From: Pseudomonadota bacterium
Lineage (GTDB): Bacteria; Pseudomonadota; Alphaproteobacteria; Micavibrionales; Micavibrionaceae
Length of the DNA stretch: 33,341 nucleotides
Direction: 5' to 3'
Assembly (NCBI GenBank): GCA_963204825.1
Contig: CAUJHN010000104.1
Coordinates: forward strand, 1-33,341
The notes beneath the pieces are model-generated. The model was not told the origin of the DNA, searched no databases, and saw nothing but the letters and a program-made list of their open reading frames with translations. This document shows, in pieces, positions 8,083-16,908 of the stretch (position 1 is the stretch's first letter; every line of letters begins with the position of its first letter). The position numbers were made by a program, and so were the translations under genes.

Positions 8083-8481
8083 ATGAACGACAAGTTGCAT
8101 AAATCCCTGATGTGGGCGGTCATCGCCTCTGAGACGAGCCATGTTTTTTGCTGCGTTCTCCCGACTATGTTTAGTCTTTTCAGCCTCTTAGCAGGGCTTG
8201 GGATGGTCGCGGCCCTGCCTCCCTTTATGGTCAGGTTTCATGAGTTTATCCATCATTGGGAAGTTCCGATGATTGTAATTTCAGCCATAATTCTTGCGCT
8301 TGGCTGGGCTATTACGCTTTACAGCGAGAAGATGGATTGCCATAGCACGGGCTGCGCCCATGGGGCTTGTGCCCCGCGGAAATCAAAGGCTCACATGGTT
8401 TTAAAGGTGGCTACGATCCTGTTCGTTTTTAATGTATTCATATATGTCACAGTGCACCGCTCTCCTTGGCTGCTGCATTAA
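8083..8481 (+). CDS. Small Cys/His-rich inner-membrane protein, MerC-like in layout
   Basis: This 132-residue protein has about three to four hydrophobic segments (roughly 9-48, 62-80 and 104-124). A vicinal Cys pair (C23-C24) sits in the first hydrophobic segment, preceded by His20. A loop between later segments holds C86, H87, C91, H93 and C96 (DCHSTGCAHGAC), a likely metal-binding cluster. A short HEFIHHWE motif lies between membrane segments. The Cys pair within a membrane helix recalls MerC/MerT mercury carriers, but overall identity to those families is not established. The function is therefore unknown; metal handling is an inference. The gene stands 61 bases after the chemoreceptor and has two inverted repeats before it. 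Confidence 0.8.
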   Translation: MNDKLHKSLMWAVIASETSHVFCCVLPTMFSLFSLLAGLGMVAALPPFMVRFHEFIHHWEVPMIVISAIILALGWAITLYSEKMDCHSTGCAHGACAPRKSKAHMVLKVATILFVFNVFIYVTVHRSPWLLH

Positions 8482-8543
8482 TAAGACCTTGCGGAAAGCC
8501 GCGGAAATCTGCTAAAGATGCGCCCGCATAGGTAGAATATTAC

Positions 8544-9866
8544 ATGAAATTTGAAGATCTGGGTCTTAGTCCGGAAACGCTTAAAGCGGTTACCGAAAAA
8601 GGCTACGAAACACCAACGCCCATTCAACAGAAGGCAATCCCCATCATCATGATGGCGCGGGATGTTGTCGGTCTTGCGCAAACGGGGACAGGGAAGACGG
8701 CGGGTTTTACGCTGCCTATGATTGACGCTCTCTCTGGCGGCAGAGCCAGGATGCGGATGCCGCGTTCGCTGGTCTTGGAGCCGACGCGTGAACTGGCGGC
8801 GCAGGTTGCGGAAAATTTCAAGACATACGGCAAGTATCACAAGCTTACCATGGCGCTGCTCGTTGGCGGTGAATCCATGGGGGATCAGACAAAGCTTCTG
8901 GATAAAGGGGTCGATGTCCTTATAGCGACGCCGGGCCGCCTGCTGGATCTGTTCAGCCGTGGCGCGATTCTTTTGAACGACATCAGAATCCTTGTCATCG
9001 ATGAGGCGGACAGGATGCTTGATATGGGCTTTATTCCCGATATTGAAAAAATTGTTTCGCTGATCCCGCCGACACGTCAGACATTATTGTTCTCTGCAAC
9101 GATGCCGCCAGAAATCAAACGGTTGACAGAAAAGTTCCTGTCTAACCCAAAAGAAGTCTCCGTGGATGCTCCTGCTTCTACCGCCGTGACTGTGGAGCAG
9201 TTTCTGGTGCATACCAGTACGCGTGATAAAAAGCGCGTTCTTGGCCGACTAATGAAACAGGAGGCTCCTAAGAACGCATTTATTTTCTTAAATCGCAAAC
9301 GCGATATCGGCGATGTGGCGGGTTTTCTGCAAAAGCAGGGATATGCCGCGGCGCCCTTGCATGGCGATATGGTGCAAGCAAAAAGAACGGAGACATTGCA
9401 GGGTTTTCGGGATGGGACTATCAGCTTTCTGGTCTGCAGCGACGTCGCCGCGCGAGGGTTGGACATTTCCAATGTAAGCCACGTATTCAATTATGACGTA
9501 CCGATGAGCGCGGATGATTATGTTCACAGGATCGGCAGAACGGGGCGCGCAGGGAAGAGCGGGCGGGCATGGATGATCGCTACGAAAGAAGATGAAAAAT
9601 TCCTTGCAAACATCGAAAGACTAATCAAAAAACCCATTCCTGTCTTTGAAATGGAAACATCGAAAGACACTTCTGAACCGGTCCAAAAGGATCATGCGCC
9701 AAAAGAGCGGGCCGAACGCCGTCATGATCGTCCTAAGCGTGACGAACCGCGTTCCGCGTCGCATCAGGATGGCAAGCGCGCTGGGCATGCGCCTGCGCGA
9801 AGCAAAGACGAAGACGGCCATGACGGCCCTGGATTCGGCGATGATTTGCCTGCGTTTATGCGTTAA
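8544..9866 (+). CDS. DEAD-box ATP-dependent RNA helicase, RhlE-like
   Basis: This 440-residue cytoplasmic helicase unwinds RNA duplexes in ribosome assembly or RNA decay. All family motifs are visible: Q motif (TPTPIQQKAIP), Walker A AQTGTGKT (45-52), PTRELA, TPGRLLD, DEAD (153-156), SAT (184-186), DVAARGLDI and HRIGRTGRAG (about 328-337). After the two RecA-like domains (to about residue 370) comes a basic, hydrophilic tail rich in Lys, Arg, Asp and His, typical of RhlE/CsdA-type proteins, which probably adds RNA binding. A weak AGG lies 11 bases before the ATG. The exact subfamily is less certain than the family. Confidence 0.97.
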   Translation: MKFEDLGLSPETLKAVTEKGYETPTPIQQKAIPIIMMARDVVGLAQTGTGKTAGFTLPMIDALSGGRARMRMPRSLVLEPTRELAAQVAENFKTYGKYHKLTMALLVGGESMGDQTKLLDKGVDVLIATPGRLLDLFSRGAILLNDIRILVIDEADRMLDMGFIPDIEKIVSLIPPTRQTLLFSATMPPEIKRLTEKFLSNPKEVSVDAPASTAVTVEQFLVHTSTRDKKRVLGRLMKQEAPKNAFIFLNRKRDIGDVAGFLQKQGYAAAPLHGDMVQAKRTETLQGFRDGTISFLVCSDVAARGLDISNVSHVFNYDVPMSADDYVHRIGRTGRAGKSGRAWMIATKEDEKFLANIERLIKKPIPVFEMETSKDTSEPVQKDHAPKERAERRHDRPKRDEPRSASHQDGKRAGHAPARSKDEDGHDGPGFGDDLPAFMR

Positions 9867-9931
9867 TGCGTAAGCCTTTTCACGATTGACTTTTTCGTAG
9901 ATTCCTCAAGAATTACAAGGCCTGAACGGGC

Positions 9932-12328
9932 GTGCGTAACTATGTGATTCGCGGGAGAAATCTCATTTTTAAAAAATACGGCCTCACTCTTCTAACCTGC
10001 ACTTTTCTAACGGGAACTCTAACACCTCTTTGTGTGTTCCCGGCGGCTGGCCGTGCCGCTGCGGTAGATACTGAGTGGGGTGTAAGAAATCCGTATCTGC
10101 AGAATTTTCCCGCTACGCCTCCGCCATCATCACAGACTGCGGATCCTTTACCGCACATGGAATCCGCGACAGACGAAGCGCGCCCCATTAATTCGGAAGA
10201 TGTGCCGGTTGATCTGGAAGCGGAAACACTTATTAACGACGAAGAGAATCAGATCGTCACCGCATCCGGCAGTGTAGAAATGGTGCAGAATGGACGAATC
10301 CTGAAAGCTGACCAGGTATCTTATAATCTGCGCACAGATCAGGTGAAGGCCAGCGGCAATGTCGTTGTGAGTGAAGCGGACGGCACGACGTATTTCGCGG
10401 ATGACATCGAATTAACGCAAGATATGAAGGACGGCTTTGTTCAAGGCTTGCGAATATTATTGAACGATGGATCGCGCTTCACGGCCATGGAGGGTACACG
10501 CACGGGCGGGACGGTCGTCATATTAAAGAAAGCCACCTATACGCCATGTGAGCCGTGTAAGGAAGATCCGGAAAATCCGCCGCTTTGGCAATTGCGCGCC
10601 GACAAAATTACACATGATGAAACGGAAAAACGCATATCCTATCGCGATGCATGGTTTGAATTTGCAGGCGTGCCTCTTCTTTACACGCCATATTTTTCGC
10701 ATCCCGATGGATCGGAAAAGCAAAAGAGCGGATTCCTTATGCCTACGGCAGGATATGACAGTGAACTCGGCGCATCCTATCAGCAGGAATATTATTGGGC
10801 TCTGGCGCCAGATAAGGATGTTACGGTTGGGGCGATTGTGCCAACGAATGTAAACCCCGTTGCGTTGGCCGAATACCGACAGCGTTTTGACAATGCAAGG
10901 ATACAGTTTAATGGGAGTGCTACTATTTCGGACCATGCTGACCGCGTAAATGGCCGTTCTCGTACCATTCACGACGAGGCCCGAGGCCATTTATTCGGTG
11001 AAGGGCAGTGGGACATGAATGAAAACTGGCGATCCGGGATGAAAGTGGCCGTTGCGTCGGATGATCAATATTTGCGTCAGTATAATTTCGATTCTGACGA
11101 TGTCCTGGAGAATGAATTGTATGCCGAGCGTTTTTCGGGGCGCAATTATATGGTCGGTCGTATGATGGCGTTTCAGGATGTGCGGATCAGTCGCCGGCAG
11201 GTGGACCAGCCTGCGGTGCTGCCTGAAGTTGTCGCATCTTTCTACGGCGCGCCGAATGACACATTGGGCGGTAGATGGAATGCTACGATGTCGGCCTTGG
11301 GATTGTATCGGGATGGCAGCGGCCAGGACGTTGCCCGCGGTTCTGCAGAGGTGGGGTGGCAAAGACGTTACATCACAGGATTTGGCCTTGTGAACAAACT
11401 TGACGCATTAATCAGAGGTGATGTTTATAACGTGCAAAGCCGTGATGAAACCCTCAGCAATCCTAACGATGATCAAAGCACGCAGACCCGGGGGTTTGCG
11501 CAGGCGAATTGGGAAACAAGCTATCCTTTTGTCAAACGCCTTGAGACATCGCAAATTACTGTTGCGCCGGTGGTGTCTTTTACTGCAGGCACAAATGTGG
11601 ATTATGACGAAAATCAGGGTATCCCCAACGAAGACAGTCAGGATTTCACTCTGGATGCGTCAAATATTTTTGAATCCAATCGTTTCCCAGGATACGACAG
11701 AATTGAAGATCGCAGCCATGTGACCTACGGTATTCGTACTGGGTGGTACGGCGACAATGGATATCGTGGAGAATTGTATTTTGGACAAAGTCACAGAGTT
11801 GACGAAGACGATAATCCATTTAATGAAGGATCGGGCCTTTCGGGACAAGACTCCGATTATGTAGGCCAGCTTTCGCTCACGCTGGCTGAATATCTGACCT
11901 TGGATTATAGGACGCAGCTGGATAACAACAATATGAGTTCCCAGCGACACGATCTTGACGGGTATTTCAGCTGGGATCCGCTGCAGCTTGGTGTTCGTTA
12001 TTTTTATGCCGATGCTTTGAGCAATACGGATTTAACCGAGGCGAGGGAGCAGATACGTCCGTCGGCCAGATTAAGGTTTTACGACCATTGGTATGTTTCC
12101 GGGGACGTTTGGTATGACCTGAGCGACCGGCAAGACGGGTTGCGGCAGGCAGGTTACGGCATAGACTATGATGGCCAGTGTATGACATTTGCTCTGACCG
12201 CACAGCGGACGCTCACAGACGATTCCACAGGGGATAGCGATACGGAAATCATGCTGAGAGTTGGCTTCAAAAACCTGGGCGAATTTGAGAGTTCGGGGAT
12301 AAGTCTGCCTGGAAGCGGCATGAAATAA
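9932..12328 (+). CDS. lptD: LPS-assembly outer-membrane protein LptD
   Basis: LptD with lipoprotein LptE inserts lipopolysaccharide into the outer leaflet of the outer membrane. The 798-residue protein has a long N-terminal export signal (to about residue 43), a proline-rich linker and an LptA-like beta-jellyroll at about 80-200 (IVTASGSVEMVQNGRILKAD, VSYNLRTDQVKASGNVVV). The rest is the C-terminal barrel (for example SGFLMPTAGYDSELGASY). Cys residues in TPCEPCKED just after the jellyroll and one near the C-terminus (DGQCMTF) could form the inter-domain disulfides known in LptD. The start is probably GTG at 9932; a second in-frame GTG is at 9944, and neither has a strong ribosome-binding site. 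The surA-pdxA-rsmA genes that often follow lptD are absent. Confidence 0.95.
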   Translation: MRNYVIRGRNLIFKKYGLTLLTCTFLTGTLTPLCVFPAAGRAAAVDTEWGVRNPYLQNFPATPPPSSQTADPLPHMESATDEARPINSEDVPVDLEAETLINDEENQIVTASGSVEMVQNGRILKADQVSYNLRTDQVKASGNVVVSEADGTTYFADDIELTQDMKDGFVQGLRILLNDGSRFTAMEGTRTGGTVVILKKATYTPCEPCKEDPENPPLWQLRADKITHDETEKRISYRDAWFEFAGVPLLYTPYFSHPDGSEKQKSGFLMPTAGYDSELGASYQQEYYWALAPDKDVTVGAIVPTNVNPVALAEYRQRFDNARIQFNGSATISDHADRVNGRSRTIHDEARGHLFGEGQWDMNENWRSGMKVAVASDDQYLRQYNFDSDDVLENELYAERFSGRNYMVGRMMAFQDVRISRRQVDQPAVLPEVVASFYGAPNDTLGGRWNATMSALGLYRDGSGQDVARGSAEVGWQRRYITGFGLVNKLDALIRGDVYNVQSRDETLSNPNDDQSTQTRGFAQANWETSYPFVKRLETSQITVAPVVSFTAGTNVDYDENQGIPNEDSQDFTLDASNIFESNRFPGYDRIEDRSHVTYGIRTGWYGDNGYRGELYFGQSHRVDEDDNPFNEGSGLSGQDSDYVGQLSLTLAEYLTLDYRTQLDNNNMSSQRHDLDGYFSWDPLQLGVRYFYADALSNTDLTEAREQIRPSARLRFYDHWYVSGDVWYDLSDRQDGLRQAGYGIDYDGQCMTFALTAQRTLTDDSTGDSDTEIMLRVGFKNLGEFESSGISLPGSGMK

Positions 12329-12337
12329 GAGCCGCTT
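12313..12337 (+). terminator. Weak hairpin overlapping the lptD stop codon
   Basis: AAGCGGC (12313-12319) and GCCGCTT (12331-12337) form a seven-base stem around an 11-base loop that contains the lptD stop. Only a short T stretch follows, so termination is doubtful. Confidence 0.3.
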
Positions 12338-12402
12338 TACGCCTCTTGTTCTTCCTTTGCATGCTCGTTATATTAGTCCGATTTTCCGGAGATACACCCA
12401 TT

Positions 12403-13128
12403 ATGATGATTAATTCCTACAATCCTCATACACGGTATCGCGCACGCGCGATACAAAAGGCGAATAACGCTATTAGTATGATCCTTGTCATTGGACTGTC
12501 CGCCTCTGTGGGGTTCTGGCTGGGCAAACAATTCAGTATGGAAAAATCCATATCAATGAAAGAACAGGTTGCTGAATTGAGCAAGGAACGGGATGCGTTG
12601 CAAAAAAGCGTTACCGAGCTTCGCGCCGAAGCGCAAACGGCTAATACGCGCTATGAGCAGGTCAAGGCCGAATACAATGCCGTAATGCCGGAAGGTCCCA
12701 TGCAGGATCTGACGAAGCTGGTACGGGAGCAGCTAGAGCAGGGTATGGCGCCGGAGCGGTTATCTTTTGTCATTAAATCCTCCCGCCCGCCGACAGATTG
12801 TACGGATCCGGAAACGAAGCGCTTTGTCGTTTCAACGCCGAGTTATACAGGACCTGATTCCAGCGCTTCAGTGGCGGACGGAGCCATAATAATAAAAGCA
12901 AAGGGCGCAAGCGCGTTTAGCAAAGACGGTCAGGCAGAGGCGTGGTTCGATCCGGCGCAGAATGTCGAAATTTCCTTTATTACAGCGGACGCAGGAACGG
13001 AAGTGAAAAAAGGCACGTTTCCCATTCGTCACTCTATTGTCGTTGGGGGGCGCGAATACAGATTCACGGTTGAGGAAGGCGCGAAATCTTTCGCCAAGGT
13101 CGTGTTTGACTCCTGCGCTTATCCTTAA
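12403..13128 (+). CDS. Single-pass membrane protein with coiled coil, unknown function
   Basis: I do not recognise this family. From the ATG at 12403 the product is 241 residues. It has one membrane segment (about 25-44, SMILVIGLSASVGFWLGK), then a coiled coil of about 50 residues rich in Glu, Lys, Gln and Ala (KEQVAELSKERDALQKSV), then a roughly 140-residue beta-rich domain, presumably periplasmic. That domain has a conserved-looking DCTDPETKRFVV stretch and a final Cys (DSCAYP), so a disulfide is possible. GGAG at 12388-12391 is 11 bases before the start. Upstream in-frame starts at 12346 (TTG) and 12361 overlap a possible promoter and seem less likely. The stop shares the palindrome TTAA with the convergent gene. 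Confidence 0.8.
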   Translation: MMINSYNPHTRYRARAIQKANNAISMILVIGLSASVGFWLGKQFSMEKSISMKEQVAELSKERDALQKSVTELRAEAQTANTRYEQVKAEYNAVMPEGPMQDLTKLVREQLEQGMAPERLSFVIKSSRPPTDCTDPETKRFVVSTPSYTGPDSSASVADGAIIIKAKGASAFSKDGQAEAWFDPAQNVEISFITADAGTEVKKGTFPIRHSIVVGGREYRFTVEEGAKSFAKVVFDSCAYP

Positions 13129-14390
13129 TTGGCGGTTTGCTCTTTGCTCTGTAGAAAATGGCGGGAGTCACCGTCCAGCCTTATGAAGTTTTGCTTTATG
13201 TTTTCCGATGGGATTTTGAAGTAATCCTGGAACGCCATTGCCAGATTCGTGTCCGTTTCCAGAGAGCCGCGGACATCCATTGTGTCTGAATAAAAGAGAG
13301 CGTTTCCTTCCATGACATCGCTTCCATCCGTGTTTAAAGAAATGGAGAATGGAAGCGGACCGCCGACAAAACGGCGGTCTGGCTGAAATGTAATGGTGAG
13401 TTCAAATCGTCTGCGATTCAGTAACGTTTCCGGGATAGTCTTATTCTTGGTCGTCGTTTCATCTATATAATCCAGCAGTCCGCCAAAATTGTCGCCTTTT
13501 AATATGGCTGTGAAGGATTCCTGCTTTTCGTTTCTTGTTAAATCCGCGGTAAAAAGAACATCCTTCATTCCGGAAATGCCGGAACGGGCAGACAAAACGG
13601 TTTGTTCCGGCGTAATCTCGCTTATCACAGAAAGCTTTTGCAACGGAACATCCATGAAAGCTGCGCTGCCTGCTTCCAGCTGCGTTTGAAGCTTATATGC
13701 TTTCCCATCGAAACCGGTCCCGGCCCAGCCATTAAAGCGGGAAATGCGCAACGGCCCCATGTTCATCCGGCCATCTACGATGTTGCCCGTCAAATCAAGG
13801 GTGCCGTCCTTATTAACAAGGCCTTCCCATTCGCTGCTGAAACCCAGCTGGTATTGGTCGGCGGTCAATTTCGCTTGGATCTTTCGGACGTGGGGATTGT
13901 CTGCGTTTTCTACAGATGCATCCAAGCGCACGCGTATATCGCCAAATATCGTGGAGATATCAATCACGACGTCCGAAAGATTGAGACGAAAATCGGGAAG
14001 GGTCAGGATTTTTTCCGTCAGCTTGCGGCTGATTGCGCTTATGTCGTCGATATTGCTGCTGATTGTCGCATCCTTTATTCGGAGACCCTTAATCTCACCC
14101 GTTACTATAAAGGACGGCCAGCTCAAATCCACGTCGAAGGTCTTTATGATATCCAGGCCTGAGGCATCGAGTTTAATGTCCGTTGCGCGAATTCCCATGG
14201 GGCGCAGATAAACGCTTTCTACGCTTGCTTCGCCAAAGCCTGCGGATTCCAGCATGTTTAAAACACGTGTTCTGGCCATTGCCGGGACTTGCACTATCAA
14301 AAGGTAAAAAGCGAGGGCTGTGCACGCCAAGGCAAGTATCGCTTTCGGCCTGGCGTTGAATAAGCCTGAGATAAGGGTGGGGATCGGCAT
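13125..14390 (-). CDS. AsmA/YdbH-like membrane-anchored protein
   Basis: This 421-residue protein has an N-terminal membrane anchor (about 15-37, AILALACTALAFYLLIVQVPA). A long beta-rich repetitive domain follows, with strand patterns such as GIRATDIKLDASGLDIIKTF and FIVTGEIKGLRIKDATIS. This architecture resembles AsmA/YdbH/TamB-type proteins that span the periplasm and help move phospholipids to the outer membrane. The match is by general pattern only. The gene starts seven bases after the parE stop and lacks its own clear ribosome-binding site, so it is probably translated from the parE transcript. Its TAA overlaps the stop of the convergent gene by four bases (TTAA at 13125-13128). Confidence 0.75.
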   Translation of the reverse strand: MPIPTLISGLFNARPKAILALACTALAFYLLIVQVPAMARTRVLNMLESAGFGEASVESVYLRPMGIRATDIKLDASGLDIIKTFDVDLSWPSFIVTGEIKGLRIKDATISSNIDDISAISRKLTEKILTLPDFRLNLSDVVIDISTIFGDIRVRLDASVENADNPHVRKIQAKLTADQYQLGFSSEWEGLVNKDGTLDLTGNIVDGRMNMGPLRISRFNGWAGTGFDGKAYKLQTQLEAGSAAFMDVPLQKLSVISEITPEQTVLSARSGISGMKDVLFTADLTRNEKQESFTAILKGDNFGGLLDYIDETTTKNKTIPETLLNRRRFELTITFQPDRRFVGGPLPFSISLNTDGSDVMEGNALFYSDTMDVRGSLETDTNLAMAFQDYFKIPSENIKQNFIRLDGDSRHFLQSKEQTAN

Positions 14391-14397
14391 TTTTATT

Positions 14398-16404
14398 CTA
14401 GATGTCTATATCCTGGACGAATTCAGCATTCTCTTGAATGAATTGGAAGCGTGCATCCGCGTTCTTGCCCATAAGTCGCTCTACCAGATCGTCTACTTCG
14501 GAGTTACCGGCTTTGCCTTCTTCTTCGGTGATGCCGAGGGCGGCCATGGCGTCAGGGATTGTTACGCGCAGCAGCGTACGGCTTTCCGGCGACATTGTGG
14601 TTTCCTTTAGTTGCGCTGCCGGCATTTCGCCAAGGCCTTTGAAGCGGGAAATATCGACTTTCTTTTTATCTTTGAAGGTCGTTTTCATCAGTTCTTCTTT
14701 GTGTGCGTCGTCCCGCGCGTACTCTGAAAGGGTTCCGGCTGTGAGGCGGTAAAGCGGCGGTTGCGCCAGATAGAGATGGCCTTTTTCAATAAGTCCGCGC
14801 ATTTGCGTATAGAAGAAGGTGACGAGCAGGGAGGCGATGTGTGCGCCGTCGACGTCGGCATCCGTCATGATGACAATGCGTTCGTAGCGTAGTTTGTTGA
14901 CATCGAAATCTTTTCCGGCGCCACAACCAAGAGCGAGGATCAAATCCTGAATTTCCTGGTTTGCACGTATTTTATCGGCGGTGGCGGAAACAACGTTCAG
15001 GATTTTACCGCGCAGAGGAAGCACGGCCTGGGTTTCACGCGAACGGGCTTGTTTGGCAGAGCCGCCAGCGGAATCCCCCTCAACCAGAAAAATTTCAGTA
15101 TCTTCCGCATCGTTTCTGGAACAGTCGGCAAGTTTGCCAGGCAGGCGCAGTTTGCGGGTCGCGGTTTTGCGCGCCATTTCCTTATCTGACTTGCGGCGCT
15201 GACGCTCTTCTGCTTTTTCGATGATGCTTTCGAGGAGCATTTTAGATGCAGCCGGGTCGGCGGTAAGCCAGTGGTCGAAATAATCTTTTATAGCAGAATC
15301 AACCCATTTGGCGGATTCGTTGGTAACCAGCTTTTCCTTCGTCTGACCCTGAAACTGCGGGTCACGGATGAAGACGGAGAGCAAAACAGCGGCGCCGTTC
15401 ATAACGTCGTCTGAAGTAATCTGGTCCGCTTTCTTGTTGTTGACGAGAGAGCCGTAGGATTTAATCCCGCGCGTCAATGCCGTGCGCAGCCCCTGTTCGT
15501 GTGTGCCGCCGAGCGGGGTCGGGATAGTATTGCAGTAGGAGTGGCTGATCGGGTCGCCGTCTTCGGGCCATGCGATGGCGAATTCAACTTTTCCGGCCTT
15601 GTCAGGCAAATTCAGTTGCCCATGAAAGAATTTGTCCGTGATGACGGGGCGGTCATGTAGCGAGGCTTTCAGGAAGTCGAGAAGCCCGTTTGGAAAGTGC
15701 AGCACATCTTGCTCTGGGATATTCGCGTCTTTCAGAAGCGAAGGATCGCAGGACCAGCGGATTTCCACGCCGCGGAACAGATATGCCTTTGACCGCGCCA
15801 TCTGGTAAAGCCAGGACGGTTTGAATTTCAGTTTCGTGCCGAAGATTTCATGGTCGGCCTTGAAAGTCACTGTTGTCCCGCGCTTGTTGCTCACGCTGCC
15901 GAGTTTTTCCAGCTTGGAAGTAGGAATGCCGCGGGCGAAGGATTGTTTATAATGCGTCTTATCGCGAAAAACTTCCACCGTCATCCATTCGGAAAGGGCA
16001 TTCACAACCGAAGAGCCGACACCGTGCAGACCGCCGGAGGTTTCATAGGCTTTTCCACTGAATTTTCCACCGGAGTGAAGGGTGGTAAAAATGACCTCTA
16101 GGGCGGATTTCTTGGGGAATTTCGGGTGGTTGTCCACAGGGATGCCGCGGCCGTTGTCTGTGACTGTGATCGAGCCATCGGCGTTCATCGTGAGTTCAAT
16201 CCGGTTCGCGTGGCCCGCGACCGCTTCGTCCATCGAGTTATCGAGGATCTCAGAGGCGAGGTGGTGCATGGCGCGCTCGTCCGTGCCGCCTATATACATG
16301 CCCGGGCGTTTACGGACCGGTTCAAGGCCTTCTAAAACCTCGATATCCGCCGCGCCGTAGGAGCCTGCTTTTGCTGTGTTGCCCTCGCCGAACAAATCCG
16401 CCAT
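14398..16404 (-). CDS. parE: DNA topoisomerase IV subunit B
   Basis: ParE is the ATPase subunit that pairs with ParC to decatenate chromosomes after replication. From the ATG at 16404 it is 668 residues. The GHKL ATPase domain shows SEILDNSMDEA (51-61, catalytic E52, Mg-binding N56), TDNGRGIP (82-89) and SGGLHGVGSSVVNALS from about 123. The TOPRIM domain shows EGDSAGGSAKQ (about 437-447) and MTDADVDGAHI (about 512-522). The start MADLFGEGN is typical of alphaproteobacterial ParE and has AGG 10 bases upstream; an upstream in-frame start at 16449 adds 15 unlikely residues. The lack of the long GyrB-type insertion and the N-terminus favour ParE over GyrB. It is followed by the AsmA-like gene and is divergent from the thioesterase gene. 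Confidence 0.95.
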   Translation of the reverse strand: MADLFGEGNTAKAGSYGAADIEVLEGLEPVRKRPGMYIGGTDERAMHHLASEILDNSMDEAVAGHANRIELTMNADGSITVTDNGRGIPVDNHPKFPKKSALEVIFTTLHSGGKFSGKAYETSGGLHGVGSSVVNALSEWMTVEVFRDKTHYKQSFARGIPTSKLEKLGSVSNKRGTTVTFKADHEIFGTKLKFKPSWLYQMARSKAYLFRGVEIRWSCDPSLLKDANIPEQDVLHFPNGLLDFLKASLHDRPVITDKFFHGQLNLPDKAGKVEFAIAWPEDGDPISHSYCNTIPTPLGGTHEQGLRTALTRGIKSYGSLVNNKKADQITSDDVMNGAAVLLSVFIRDPQFQGQTKEKLVTNESAKWVDSAIKDYFDHWLTADPAASKMLLESIIEKAEERQRRKSDKEMARKTATRKLRLPGKLADCSRNDAEDTEIFLVEGDSAGGSAKQARSRETQAVLPLRGKILNVVSATADKIRANQEIQDLILALGCGAGKDFDVNKLRYERIVIMTDADVDGAHIASLLVTFFYTQMRGLIEKGHLYLAQPPLYRLTAGTLSEYARDDAHKEELMKTTFKDKKKVDISRFKGLGEMPAAQLKETTMSPESRTLLRVTIPDAMAALGITEEEGKAGNSEVDDLVERLMGKNADARFQFIQENAEFVQDIDI

Positions 16405-16479
16405 GATATTTACACCTGTTAAAATTCTTACCGCCTTATCAATAGACAATTCACACGCCTTTGAAAACTTAAAAACCCC

Positions 16480-16908
16480 ATGGATCGGACTAAATTTAAG
16501 GAAATGGAGCCGGAGCTCCCCGAGGAACTAAAGGGACGGGTGCCCACCCTGAAAGTAATTCCGCTTTTGCATGATTCAAACCCGAGTGGGGATATCTTTG
16601 GCGGGTGGATCTTATCGCAAATGGACCTGGCGGGCGCTAGCCGCGCTCATCAGGTGGTCGGTGGCCGGGTCGTGACGGTCGGGGTGGAGACTATGGCCTT
16701 CCACAAGCCTGTATTTTTGGGGGATCAGGTCAGTTTTTACACCAAAGTTTTTAAAGTGGGTAACACTTCCATTACAATAAAGATTGAGAGCTGGGCTCTG
16801 CGCCATGGTTCCGGCGGGAAGTACGCATATATTAAAGTTACAGAAGGGCTTTATACCTATGTCCATATTGATGAACACCGCAAGCCTGCGAAGATCAAGG
16901 ATGCTTAG
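16480..16908 (+). CDS. YciA-like acyl-CoA thioesterase (hotdog fold)
   Basis: This 142-residue hotdog-fold enzyme should hydrolyse acyl-CoA to free acid and CoA in the cytoplasm. The hallmark SNPSGDIFGGWILSQMD (about 29-45) matches the YciA/ACOT signature N-x-x-G-x-(I/L)-F-G-G-x-(L/I/V)-(L/M)-x-x-(M/I)-D, in which Asp is catalytic. FHKPVFLGDQVSFYTKV is the second conserved segment. The length fits YciA. The start ATG has only a weak upstream ribosome-binding site; an in-frame ATG at 16504 is an alternative. It diverges from parE across about 75 bases and overlaps the following exported-protein gene by eight bases, so the two are probably cotranscribed. Substrate chain length cannot be read from sequence. 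Confidence 0.93.
   Translation: MDRTKFKEMEPELPEELKGRVPTLKVIPLLHDSNPSGDIFGGWILSQMDLAGASRAHQVVGGRVVTVGVETMAFHKPVFLGDQVSFYTKVFKVGNTSITIKIESWALRHGSGGKYAYIKVTEGLYTYVHIDEHRKPAKIKDA

Noticed and set aside
8490-8505. GCGG/CCGC hairpin before the helicase gene
   Set aside because: The stem is four bases with no T run; it is likely chance.
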